The notes beneath the pieces were generated by a model, which was not told the DNA's origin, searched no databases, and saw only the letters and a program-made list of their open reading frames with translations. Shown one piece after another: positions 1 to 9,322 of a stretch of 64,000 bases of DNA. How positions within the stretch are numbered: position 1 is the stretch's first letter; each line of letters begins with the position of its first letter. The position numbers and the translations under genes are program-made. The DNA is from Gammaproteobacteria bacterium HGW-Gammaproteobacteria-1 (lineage in GTDB: Bacteria > Pseudomonadota > Gammaproteobacteria > Thiohalomonadales > Thiohalomonadaceae): positions 1-64,000 of the forward strand of contig PGZL01000008.1 of assembly GCA_002840095.1 (NCBI GenBank), in the 5' to 3' direction.

Positions 1-113
1 CTTGTCCACGTCGCCTACGGCGTACTCAAGTCAGGAATGCCATTCAATCCGGCACTTCATGGGCTCGCGTGTGCTTGACCTGGATAACAGTATCTACATG
101 GATCGTTTTTTCC

Positions 114-680
114 CTACGGCGCCAGCCATCGGTAGGGTTCCAGCGCGACCATACCTACACCGCCGAGGCTGTCGATGCCGGCGTCATAGTGGCCGTTACC
201 GTTTGCATCGTCATAGCGCAACTGGAGCTGGAAGCGGATGCGCGGCGGGCCGGGCAGCTCGGTTTCCAGATAGTCGCCGTTGTCCACCCGGTAGATGAGG
301 ATGCCTTGCTGCGGCTCGAAATACCATCGGCGCGGGGTGAGTTGCTCCGCCGGAACGGGCCCGTCCAGCTGCTGGTAATTGCCGGGCATGCGCTCGGGGT
401 CGAGGTAGTCCATGGGGTTGGCGTGCTCCATGGCGGCCACGCCTTCCAGCCCCCCTCGCAGTACCCGCTCCATCACCTGGATGCCGATGGCGCTGTGCAA
501 CGCACCGACGGTGTGCATCACCGACGTCTGCTCGGCCACGATGCGCAGTTCCCAGATGCGGCGGGCGGCGGTGACGATGAAGATCAGGATCAGGACGAAG
601 ATGATCACCAGCTGGCCGATGCGGTTGGGGGCGCGGTCCCGATCCAGTGCGCGGGGCGGAATGATGGCGGTCATATGCAT
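114..680 (-). CDS. MSHA biogenesis MshF-like / minor pilin-like protein
   Basis: N-terminal TM helix (LVIIFVLILIFIV), located directly downstream of mshG in an msh operon; weak family signal. Confidence 0.5.
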   Translation of the reverse strand: MHMTAIIPPRALDRDRAPNRIGQLVIIFVLILIFIVTAARRIWELRIVAEQTSVMHTVGALHSAIGIQVMERVLRGGLEGVAAMEHANPMDYLDPERMPGNYQQLDGPVPAEQLTPRRWYFEPQQGILIYRVDNGDYLETELPGPPRIRFQLQLRYDDANGNGHYDAGIDSLGGVGMVALEPYRWLAP

Positions 681-726
681 GCACTGACGGCGCCTGGCAT
701 ACCGGCCCCCCCTATCCAGGCCCCTG

Positions 727-1953
727 TCATCTTTGCCGTGCCAGTTGGGTGAGGTCCCACATGGGCAGGAATACGCCCAGGGCGAGGATCAGGACCATGA
801 TGCCGATGGCGATGATCAGGATCGGTTCGATGGCCGAACTGAGGTTCTTCAGGTCGTAATCCACCTCCCGCTCGTAGAAGCCGGCCACCTCTTCCATCAT
901 GTCGTCCACGGCGCCGGTCTCCTCGCCCACCGACAGCATCTGCAATACCAACGGCGTGAACATGGCGCTGGCCGCGGCGGTGCGGGTAAGGCTGTCGCCA
1001 CGTTCGATGCCGTTGCGCATGTTGCGGATGCGTTCGCCGATGAAGTCATTGTCCACCGCCTGCGCCACTACGCTGAGCGCCTGGATCAACGGCACGCCGG
1101 CGCGGGTGGACATGGCGAAGGAACGGGAGAAGCGCGACAGGGTGGCGCGCAGGATGATGTTGCCGACGATGGGCAGGCGCAGCTTGAGCTTGTCCCAGCG
1201 GTATCTGCCCGCATCGGTCTTGACGTAATAGCGGATGCTGATGACCGTGAGGATCAGGCCGATCAGCATGTACTGCCACCAGTTGACGAAGAACTCCGAA
1301 GTGCCGATGAGCAGCCTTGTCTGCCACGGCAGTTCCAGGTTCATGCCGCGGAACACGCCGGCAAAGGCCGGAATGACGAATACGTTGATGACGGCGATGG
1401 CGGCGCCGATGGCGACCAGCACGAAGGCGGGATAGCGCAGCGCCATCTTCACCCGGTTGCGCGTGTCGCGCTCCAGCTCCAGGTACTGCGACAGTTGCAG
1501 GAAGGCCGCATCGAGCTGACCGGTGTTCTCGCCCACGCGCACCATGCTGATCATCAGCGGGGTGAAAATGGCCGGAAAGCGGGCCATCGCCGTGGAAAGT
1601 TCTCGCCCGCTCTCCAGCTCGGCGCGTATCTGGCGCAGCGCTTCCGACAACACCAGGTTGCGCGACGTTTCCGCCAGGCCGTTGATGCTGCGGATGATGG
1701 GCACGCCGGCCTTGGCCAGGGTATACATCTGGCGGCAGTACAGCACCAAATCGTCCAGTGTCGGATTGCTGGCGCCGAGCCGGCGCTTGAAATCCTCGAA
1801 GACGTTGCGCTTTGCCTTCACCTCGCGAATCTCGACGGGCGTGATGCCGCTGTTGAACAGCTGGCTGGCCACGGCATCGGCCGAACCGGCCTCCACCTGG
1901 CCGCTGACCATGTCGCCGCGGCCGTTGCGCGCCTTGTACTGGAACTGGGGCAT
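727..1953 (-). CDS. mshG: MSHA biogenesis inner membrane protein MshG (GspF/PilC family)
   Basis: T2SF domain pattern, two duplicated halves, FSRSFAMSTRAGVPLIQAL; follows mshE. Confidence 0.88.
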   Translation of the reverse strand: MPQFQYKARNGRGDMVSGQVEAGSADAVASQLFNSGITPVEIREVKAKRNVFEDFKRRLGASNPTLDDLVLYCRQMYTLAKAGVPIIRSINGLAETSRNLVLSEALRQIRAELESGRELSTAMARFPAIFTPLMISMVRVGENTGQLDAAFLQLSQYLELERDTRNRVKMALRYPAFVLVAIGAAIAVINVFVIPAFAGVFRGMNLELPWQTRLLIGTSEFFVNWWQYMLIGLILTVISIRYYVKTDAGRYRWDKLKLRLPIVGNIILRATLSRFSRSFAMSTRAGVPLIQALSVVAQAVDNDFIGERIRNMRNGIERGDSLTRTAAASAMFTPLVLQMLSVGEETGAVDDMMEEVAGFYEREVDYDLKNLSSAIEPILIIAIGIMVLILALGVFLPMWDLTQLARQR

Positions 1954-3689
1954 CAGCCTTGTGCTCCCGTGGCGCCAACTTGTTCGAGCAGCTCATCCTC
2001 GCCCGCCACGCGCAACACCTCTTCCAAAGTGGTGATGCCGGCGACGGCGTAGTCCAGGGTGTTGAGCGCCAGTGGGCGGAAGCTGGAGTTGGCCTTGACG
2101 GCGTGGCCGAAGGCCGCGGCATCGTTGCGGCGCAGCGCATCGGCCATGGGTTGATCCAGTTCCAGCAGTTCGAACACGCCGATGCGGCCGTGATAACCGG
2201 TGTTGTTGCAGTGGGGACAGCCGGTACCGCGGCGGAATTGCAGGCTGTCGGCCTGGGCGCCGAGCAGGTTGTGCAGCCAGGCCTGCTCCTGTGCTTCCGG
2301 GGTATAGGCTGCGGTGCAGCTGTCGCAGATGCGGCGCACCAGGCGCTGGGCGATGATGGCCTGCAGCGCGGTGGCGACCATGAAGCCGGGGATGCCCATG
2401 TCGATGAGGCGGATGGCGGTGCTGACGGCATCGTTGGTATGCAGGGTGGACAACACCAGGTGACCGGTGATGGAGGCGCGCAGGCCGATTTCCGCCGTTT
2501 CCTGATCGCGCATTTCACCCACCAGGATGATGTCCGGGTCCTGGCGCAGTGCGGTGCGCAGCACGTTGGCGAAGCCCAGGCCGATCTTGGTGTGGACCTG
2601 CACCTGGTTGACGCGCGGCAGGCGATACTCCACCGGGTCTTCGACGGTAATAATCTTCTTTTCCGCCGAATTGATCTCGGACAGCGCCGCATACAGCGTC
2701 GTGGTCTTGCCGCTGCCGGTGGGACCGGTGACCAGCACCATGCCGTGCGGACGATGGATGTTGCGGCGGAAGCGTTGCAGGATGTCGGCCGGCATGCCCA
2801 CCTGTCCCAGATCGAGGATGCCGCCCGACTGATCGAGTAGACGCATGACCACCGACTCGCCGTACTGGATCGGCATGGTCGCGACGCGCACATCGATGTT
2901 GTGATCCTTGACGCGGATGTTGAAACGGCCGTCCTGGGGCAGGCGCTTTTCCGAAATGTCGAGGCCGGACATCAGCTTGAGGCGCGACACCAGCGCGGTG
3001 GCGATGCGCTTTTCCTTCATCACCTGCTCGTGCAGCACCCCGTCGATGCGCTGACGGATGCGCAGCACGGTTTCATCCGGCTCGATGTGAATGTCGGATG
3101 CACCGATCTGCACCGCATCCTCGAAGATGGATTGCAGCAGCTTCACCACCGGCGCCTCGGTGACGTCGCTGCCCTGCGCCAGGGTGGCGAGATCGAAGTC
3201 GGTTTCGGACAGCTCCTCGGACAGCTCCTCCGCCAGGGAGGTGATCTCGTCGGTGCGGCGATATACCTGATCGATGGTGCGCAGCAGTTCCGCTTCGCGC
3301 ACCACCGCTTCGCGCACGGGCCGCTTGAGGATGCGCGCCAGTTCGTCGTAGGCGAAGATGTCGGTGGGGTCGGCCATGCCGACCAGGACCGTTTCCTGAG
3401 CGGCGTCGAGGACGATGACGCGGTAACGCCGCGCCAGGGTTTCCGGAATGAGGCGCACCGTTTCCGGTTTGTATTTGTAGTGCTTGAGATCGATGAAGGG
3501 GATTTGCAGCTGGCGTGACAGGAACTCCAGCAGCTGGTCCTCGGTGAGATAACCGAGGGCGATCAGCGTGCGGCCCAGCTTGAGACCACTCTTCTTCTGT
3601 TCCGCCAGCGCACTGTGCAGTTGCGCCTCGGAGATGACCTTGTGTTCGACCAGCAGGTCGCCGATGCGGATTTTCTTTTTCGGAATCAT
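1953..3689 (-). CDS. mshE: MSHA biogenesis extension ATPase MshE (GspE family) with N-terminal MshEN repeats
   Basis: Walker A GPTGSGKTTTLYAAL, ASDIHIEP, zinc CxxC motifs; tandem RIGDLLVEHKVISEAQLHSALAEQ / KLGRTLIALGYLTEDQLLEFLSRQ. Confidence 0.92.
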   Translation of the reverse strand: MIPKKKIRIGDLLVEHKVISEAQLHSALAEQKKSGLKLGRTLIALGYLTEDQLLEFLSRQLQIPFIDLKHYKYKPETVRLIPETLARRYRVIVLDAAQETVLVGMADPTDIFAYDELARILKRPVREAVVREAELLRTIDQVYRRTDEITSLAEELSEELSETDFDLATLAQGSDVTEAPVVKLLQSIFEDAVQIGASDIHIEPDETVLRIRQRIDGVLHEQVMKEKRIATALVSRLKLMSGLDISEKRLPQDGRFNIRVKDHNIDVRVATMPIQYGESVVMRLLDQSGGILDLGQVGMPADILQRFRRNIHRPHGMVLVTGPTGSGKTTTLYAALSEINSAEKKIITVEDPVEYRLPRVNQVQVHTKIGLGFANVLRTALRQDPDIILVGEMRDQETAEIGLRASITGHLVLSTLHTNDAVSTAIRLIDMGIPGFMVATALQAIIAQRLVRRICDSCTAAYTPEAQEQAWLHNLLGAQADSLQFRRGTGCPHCNNTGYHGRIGVFELLELDQPMADALRRNDAAAFGHAVKANSSFRPLALNTLDYAVAGITTLEEVLRVAGEDELLEQVGATGAQG

Positions 3690-3754
3690 TGCTTCTGTCC
3701 CGTACTGTGCCGGTCATGCGGTGCGCGATGCGCACCCTGCTCCGCGGTGGCGGC

Positions 3755-4888
3755 TCATTCCAATGCCTTCAGCCGGTTGCGCACATGCTCCTGCAATTGC
3801 GGCGGCAGCTGGCCGGCGGCGGCCTGCTGGTAGGCCTTGATCGCGTCCGCAGTGCGTCCGGCATTTTCCAGCGAAATCCCCATGCCTGCCCACCAGCTGG
3901 CCTGTTGCGGCTGCAGCGCCAGGGCGCGGCCGTAGCTTTCTATGCTGTCGTCATAGCGTAGCTCGCGCTGGTACAGCGCCGCGAGAAAGGCCAGGTAATC
4001 GGCGCGCGCTGTGGCGGCGTGGAGACTTTGTTCCAGCACCGTGACGGCCGCGCCGGTCTGGTTCTGCTCGACACGCAGGCGTGCCAGCAGCAGGGCCAGG
4101 GTCGGGTTGCGGCCGAACAGGCGCCGGCCCTGTTCCAGCACTTCGTCGGCCTCGATCAGGCGGCCGGCGCCGAGCAGCATTGCGGCCAGGGTTTCACGTG
4201 CCAGCAGGTGCTCGCCGTCCAGGCGCAGGGCGCCGCGGAAGGCGGATTCGGCGGCGGCATGGCTGCCGGCACGCAGGGCGTTGACGCCGCGCTGATATTC
4301 GCCTTCCGCCTGTTGCTGCGGCGAAGGTGGGCGTGCCGTCTTTTCCATGGCCATCGGCGCGGGCTCGGCCGGCGACACCGGTGCCGTGATCGTCACCGGG
4401 CGTTCGATCACCGGCTTTGCGATTCGTGCTTCGGGTTTCGGCGCCGGTACGGGGGCCGCGGCAACCATCGTGGCGGCAGGGGGCGTGGACGCGACCGGCG
4501 CAACAGCGTTGTCCACCGCAGCGGCAGGCTCGACGGCACCGGCAGTTGCTGCGGATACGGATGCTGCAGGGGCGGCGTTGGCTTCTGGAGGATGGGCCTG
4601 CTCGGCGGCTGCAACCGGGGCTGCCGGCGCAGCTTGCACCATCGCCACGGTGGGCGCGGGCATCTCGGCCCTGGTCACGGCTTGCGGCGCCCCGAAGCGT
4701 GCCCAGGCCAGCCAGGCAACGGCGCCGGCCAGCAGCACCAGCGCGGCAAGCAGAGCAAACAGCAGGGTGCGGTGCCGGCGCGAGGCCCCGGTATTGCCAC
4801 CGAGTCCGCGCAGCAGGCCCGGCGGCGGCTGCCGCTCGGCGGCGCGGCGGGCCTCCAGGTCGCGCAGCATGTCGTTGATCAGGCTCAT
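3755..4888 (-). CDS. mshN: MSHA biogenesis protein MshN (TM + TPR)
   Basis: MSLINDMLRDLEARR N-terminus, single TM, C-terminal TPRs; start overlaps the mshM stop. Confidence 0.85.
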   Translation of the reverse strand: MSLINDMLRDLEARRAAERQPPPGLLRGLGGNTGASRRHRTLLFALLAALVLLAGAVAWLAWARFGAPQAVTRAEMPAPTVAMVQAAPAAPVAAAEQAHPPEANAAPAASVSAATAGAVEPAAAVDNAVAPVASTPPAATMVAAAPVPAPKPEARIAKPVIERPVTITAPVSPAEPAPMAMEKTARPPSPQQQAEGEYQRGVNALRAGSHAAAESAFRGALRLDGEHLLARETLAAMLLGAGRLIEADEVLEQGRRLFGRNPTLALLLARLRVEQNQTGAAVTVLEQSLHAATARADYLAFLAALYQRELRYDDSIESYGRALALQPQQASWWAGMGISLENAGRTADAIKAYQQAAAGQLPPQLQEHVRNRLKALE

Positions 4889-5820
4889 GGCTGTACCGGC
4901 TCCGCGAACCACGGCTGGCCCAGCCACCAGGCCAGGACTGCCAATACCACGACGGCGGCCAGCGCCAGGGCAATGAGCAGGCCCTGACGGCGCGTATCGG
5001 TGGACCGCTGCACGTCTTCGGTATCCTGCGCCGCCATTTCCACGTGCTGTACCGCGACGTCCCTGACGCCCTGGCCGTAACCGGCCATCAAGGCCTTGTG
5101 GGACAGGATGTTGACCAGGCGCGGAATGCCGCGGCTGTAATGGTGCAGCGCGTCGAGGGCGTCCGGGGCGAAGTGCACGTTGCCGGTGGAGCCGGCGACC
5201 AGTAAGCGATGGGACACGTAAGCCTCCATGCCCTGCCGATCGATGGGCGGCAGGCGATAGGAAAAGGTGATGCGTTGGCGCAGCTGGCGGTTGGCGCGCT
5301 CGCTGAGATGCTCATCCAGTTCGGGCTGGCCGAACAGCACCACCTGCAACAGCTTGCGCTTTTCCGTTTCCAGGTTGGTGAGCAGGCGCAGCGCTTCCAG
5401 GGTTTCGCCGGGCATGGCCTGGGCTTCATCGATGAGCAGCACCACCTGCTTACCCTCCGCATGCAGCTGAATGAGGCGGCGGGTCACTTCCTTGACGGCC
5501 CGGTGCTGGCCGACGTTGCGCGCCAGCTCCAGCCCCAACTCCTCCGCCAGCGCCAGGCCGAGAGCCGGCGGCGTCAGGTAGGGATTGGGGATGTAGGCGG
5601 TGTAGAAGGCCTCCTGATCCAGCGAGTTGAGCAGCTTGCGGCAGAGCAGGGTCTTGCCCGTGCCGACTTCGCCGGTGACCTTGATGAAACCCTCGCCGCC
5701 GCCCAGCGCCACCACCAGCGTGTCAAAGGCGTCACGGTAGTGGCCGTACTCGAAAAAAAAATGCGTGTCCGGCGTCAGGCTGAAGGGAAACTCGCGCAGG
5801 CCGAAGTGTTCCAGGTACAT
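4885..5820 (-). CDS. mshM: MSHA biogenesis ATPase MshM (ExeA-like AAA)
   Basis: MYLEHFGLREFPFSLTPDTHFFFEY, Walker A GEVGTGKTLLCR, C-terminal TM. Confidence 0.88.
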   Translation of the reverse strand: MYLEHFGLREFPFSLTPDTHFFFEYGHYRDAFDTLVVALGGGEGFIKVTGEVGTGKTLLCRKLLNSLDQEAFYTAYIPNPYLTPPALGLALAEELGLELARNVGQHRAVKEVTRRLIQLHAEGKQVVLLIDEAQAMPGETLEALRLLTNLETEKRKLLQVVLFGQPELDEHLSERANRQLRQRITFSYRLPPIDRQGMEAYVSHRLLVAGSTGNVHFAPDALDALHHYSRGIPRLVNILSHKALMAGYGQGVRDVAVQHVEMAAQDTEDVQRSTDTRRQGLLIALALAAVVVLAVLAWWLGQPWFAEPVQP

Positions 5821-5929
5821 CAGGCGGCTCCGCGCTGGCGCATGACGCTATTGCCGGCAGGCGTGTGACGACACACCGGGCCCTGGCCGATACCGTGCAA
5901 TCCTGTCCGGCCGCGCGTACCCATCACGC

Positions 5930-7624
5930 CTACTGATCGAACTGACGGTAGGCGGCGGAGGAGCGGCGCAGCTCGCGCGACCACTGTTCGTTGCCTTCCA
6001 CCACCGTGGGCTTGAGCAGGATCACCAGTTCGCTCTTGCTGGTGGACTGGCGGGTGTGGCGGAACAGCGCCCCCAGCACGGGAATGTCGCCCAGCAGCGG
6101 CACCGAGGCCTGCTCGTCACGGGTCTTGTTCTGCATCAGGCCGCCGATGACCACGATCTGCCCGTTCTGCGCGCGGATCACGCTGTCGGATTCGCGCACC
6201 GTGCTCGACGCCAGCGGCATGCGCAGGGTGGTGGTGGTCACGGTGACGTCCTTGATCTGTTCCCGTACTTCGCTCACCGACGGCCGCACGTGCAGGGTGA
6301 TGTCGCCCTCCTCGCTGATTTGCGGCGTGACGTCCAGGGTGACGCCGGAGAAGAACGGCGTCAGCTCCACGCTGACGTTGGGGGTCGCGGTGGTGGTGGT
6401 GGTGGTGGTGCTGGTGTTCACGTCGGTGACGAAGAATTCATCGGCGCCGACCTTGATCACGGCCTTCTGGTTGTTCAGGGTCGAGATGCGCGGGCTGGAC
6501 AGCACCTGCACGTTGCCCTGGCTTTTCAGCAGCTCGATGAAGGCGGTGAAATTGTTGCCGGTGAAGGCGGCGGCGAAGACGCCGCCGAAGGCGGTGGTGG
6601 CCGCGCCGGTGGTGATGGTGCCGGCGGGCGGCGCCATGTTGACGCCGGAGCTGCTGATGTTGCTGAGGCCGGTGCCGCTGAACACGCTGCCGCCGCCGAT
6701 CTGGCCCAGCACCAGAGTGTCGTTCTTGCCCTGGGTGAGCGAGGACCAGTTGATGCCGGACTGGAAGCCGTCGGCCAGTTCCACTTCCAGAATGCGCGCC
6801 TCCAGGATGACCTGGCGCTGGGTGACGTTCTGCGTGCTGTCCAGGTAGCGCTTCACTTCGCGCAGTTCGGTCGGCATGGCGCGCACCACCACGATGCCGG
6901 ACTGGGCGTTGACGGACACCGAGCGCCCGGCTTCGCTGCCGACGATCATGCGCAGGGTATTCTCCAGTCCGGGCCAGAAATTGGACTGGGAATCGGTGGT
7001 GATCATGCTGGTTTCCGACGTGCTGGTGGTGCTGGTGGTGGTGCCGTCGCTGCTGGTGCCGCCGCTGCGGGAGATCTGCGTGGCGCCGGCGCTGATCTTG
7101 CTGCTGCCGGTGCGTTTGATGTCGAGGTAGTCCACGTGGAAGATGCGGGTCTGCAGTACGTTGGGCAGGACCTGGAAGCTGTCGCCGCGGCGTTCGAAGT
7201 CATAGCCGTAGGTATCGCGCACCATCTCCATCACTTCCGGCACGGTGATGTTTTTCATGTCCAGGCTGATGCTGCCTTTGACGTCCGGATGCACCATCAT
7301 GTTGTACGACGTGCCTTCCACCAGGCTGAGGAAAAAGTCGCGTGCCGCGGCGCGGCGCACCTTGACGTCGAAACGCGGCTCGGTCGCGGCGAGATCGGCG
7401 CCGGGAATGTTGAGCTGGATGGCCGGGAGCAGGGCGTCGCTGACCGCAGCCGGCGGCGTTGTTGCCGCTGTGGCCGGAGCAGCGTGGCCGCCGTCGTCGC
7501 GCAGCGCCGCGTGGATTTCGTTGAGCGTGCCGCGTTGCGGTGTGCCCTGGCTGGCGCAGCCGGCGAGCATTAGTGCCAGCGCAAGAAATGGCAGACGGGT
7601 CATGGGTATCAATCCTGTGTTCAT
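5930..7624 (-). CDS. mshL: MSHA pilus secretin MshL
   Basis: Secretin domain (VPLLGDIPVLGALFRHTRQSTSKSELVILLKPTVV), lipobox LALALMLAGCAS. Confidence 0.9.
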   Translation of the reverse strand: MNTGLIPMTRLPFLALALMLAGCASQGTPQRGTLNEIHAALRDDGGHAAPATAATTPPAAVSDALLPAIQLNIPGADLAATEPRFDVKVRRAAARDFFLSLVEGTSYNMMVHPDVKGSISLDMKNITVPEVMEMVRDTYGYDFERRGDSFQVLPNVLQTRIFHVDYLDIKRTGSSKISAGATQISRSGGTSSDGTTTSTTSTSETSMITTDSQSNFWPGLENTLRMIVGSEAGRSVSVNAQSGIVVVRAMPTELREVKRYLDSTQNVTQRQVILEARILEVELADGFQSGINWSSLTQGKNDTLVLGQIGGGSVFSGTGLSNISSSGVNMAPPAGTITTGAATTAFGGVFAAAFTGNNFTAFIELLKSQGNVQVLSSPRISTLNNQKAVIKVGADEFFVTDVNTSTTTTTTTATPNVSVELTPFFSGVTLDVTPQISEEGDITLHVRPSVSEVREQIKDVTVTTTTLRMPLASSTVRESDSVIRAQNGQIVVIGGLMQNKTRDEQASVPLLGDIPVLGALFRHTRQSTSKSELVILLKPTVVEGNEQWSRELRRSSAAYRQFDQ

Positions 7625-7703
7625 GCCGTACCTCGCTGTGCGGCACCCTGGAAGGTGGCCTGCGGGTGTGCAAATTCTTGGTCGTGATAAATCGTCATGG
7701 GCA

Positions 7704-8033
7704 TTACTCGGCGGATACCGGTTTTTTCACGGCGACAGGCAGCAGCTGCAGGGTGAGCTGACGTCCCTGGTGCTGCAAACGCACCTGTGCCGGCAGAATT
7801 TCGATGACGCGCGCGCCGTCCACGGTCTCGCCCACGCCGACGTTGCGGCCGTTGATGACGGCGCTGCGGCGTTCGCGTGCGATCAGGGTGGAGCTGAGCA
7901 CGAAGCGGGTCACGCTGCGGCTGCTGCTCGGTGCCGCCGCGTTGCCGGGCGGACGCATGGGGTCCTCCAGCGCGGCCGCGCCCTGCATCATCAGGCCCAG
8001 CAGCAGGGCTGTCGCGAGCGCGTACCTAGACAC
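7704..8033 (-). CDS. mshK: MSHA biogenesis protein MshK
   Basis: Small periplasmic protein (EDPMRPP...), position between mshJ and mshL. Confidence 0.75.
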   Translation of the reverse strand: MSRYALATALLLGLMMQGAAALEDPMRPPGNAAAPSSSRSVTRFVLSSTLIARERRSAVINGRNVGVGETVDGARVIEILPAQVRLQHQGRQLTLQLLPVAVKKPVSAE

Positions 8034-8682
8034 CGATCCAGCCCTCGTTCAGGCTCAGGGTATGCACCACGATGGTGATGTGGGCAGCCGGGTATTTGTC
8101 CATGGCGATCTCCAGCTCATCCCAATACAGCATCCAGGGCAGGGTCTGCAGTTCGCGCACATAGGCCAGCGCGCCCATGTAGTCACCCTCGAATTCCAGC
8201 CGCACGCCGTGTCGCCAGATGCCGGCGTTCAGCGGCGCTTCCCCTTCCGCCGCCTCGATCAGCGGACGCGCCTCCAGGCTTTCGATGCGCAGCAGCTTGA
8301 GGCCGGACTGGCGCAGGATCACCTCCTCCAGCACCCGCGCCATCTGCTGCGGCGCAATCAGTCCCTGCACGGTGCCGGCGATCTGGCTGTCCAGCGCCGC
8401 GATCTGCGCGGTGATTTGTGTCTTCAGGCGCAGGTTGTCGGCGTCGGGATCGACACTCTGCCGGCGCAGGATCGCCTGGATCTGTTCGTCGTAGGCGCTG
8501 ATCTCCTTCTGCAGGTTGCCGATGCGATCCAGCGCCCGCTTCTGCTGCGTCTCCAGCGGCGCAAACAGAGCGACCTGCGCCAGCATGTACAGTACGGCGA
8601 CCAGGACGAGAAACAGCATGCCGCGCTCGCGCAGTGACAGCGCATCGATGCGCAGGCGCAGTTGTTCGATGCGCTCCTTCAT
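8026..8682 (-). CDS. mshJ: MSHA biogenesis protein MshJ (PilO-like)
   Basis: Single N-terminal TM, coiled coil, operon position. Confidence 0.78.
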   Translation of the reverse strand: MKERIEQLRLRIDALSLRERGMLFLVLVAVLYMLAQVALFAPLETQQKRALDRIGNLQKEISAYDEQIQAILRRQSVDPDADNLRLKTQITAQIAALDSQIAGTVQGLIAPQQMARVLEEVILRQSGLKLLRIESLEARPLIEAAEGEAPLNAGIWRHGVRLEFEGDYMGALAYVRELQTLPWMLYWDELEIAMDKYPAAHITIVVHTLSLNEGWIGV

Positions 8683-8716
8683 GCGGCAGCTCCCCGCGGC
8701 CAGGTCATCCGCTGCG

Positions 8717-9322
8717 TCATTTCGGCGCTTCCTTCTTCTCGGTGAGCAGGACGAAGTCCACCTGGCGCGGCGTCTTTTCCGCCCGGCTCAGGGTGAACTG
8801 GCGGAACTCCACGCCGGCGAAGGCCGGCTCGGCCGACAGGCGTTGCAGGTATTGCGGCACTTGCTCGGGATTGAGCGTGCTGCCGCGCAGCTCCAGCGCG
8901 CTGCCGCCGCGGCGCAGCCCGATCTGCGTCAGCCACAATTGCGGCAGGCGCTGGCGCGCCAGCCCTTCCAGGTGGGCGGAGTAGCCGGTGGTGTTGCCGG
9001 AGCTGCGGTCGGCCAGGTGGGCGACGACCTGCTGCTTGGAGCGCAGGTCGGCGCGCAGGCGGACCACTTCCTGTTCCAGGGCCGCGCTCTTGCTCCGTTC
9101 CGGCCAGGCGCGCGCCAGTTCGGTCACCCGCTTCGCCGCCTCGTCGCGCTGGTGCTGGAACTGCTCCGCCTGCGCCGCGAGGTTGCGGGTCTGCCAGGCG
9201 GCATAGGCGAAGAACACTGCGATGCCCACCGCCACCATGGCCGCACCCTGCAGCATGGTCTTGCTGGAGAAGATCTTTTCCTGCTTGCGGAACAGCGGCT
9301 GGTAGAGGTTGATCTGCTGCAT
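8717..9322 (-). CDS. PilN-like MSHA biogenesis protein
   Basis: MQQINLYQPLFRKQEKIFSSK start typical of PilN-like proteins; overlaps the upstream PilM-like gene. Confidence 0.78.
   Translation of the reverse strand: MQQINLYQPLFRKQEKIFSSKTMLQGAAMVAVGIAVFFAYAAWQTRNLAAQAEQFQHQRDEAAKRVTELARAWPERSKSAALEQEVVRLRADLRSKQQVVAHLADRSSGNTTGYSAHLEGLARQRLPQLWLTQIGLRRGGSALELRGSTLNPEQVPQYLQRLSAEPAFAGVEFRQFTLSRAEKTPRQVDFVLLTEKKEAPK

Noticed and set aside
1-113. Left-edge ORFs (2..298 +, part of 69..752 +)
   Set aside because: No recognisable protein and antisense to the msh operon; any real gene at the edge is truncated.
733-2052. 439-aa plus-strand ORF opposite mshG/mshE
   Set aside because: Antisense shadow ORF typical of high-GC coding DNA; low-complexity His/Gln/Asp-rich composition and no recognisable domain.
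1046-2893. 615-aa minus-strand ORF overlapping mshG and mshE out of frame
   Set aside because: Arg/Ser/Pro-rich out-of-frame reading of two clear genes.
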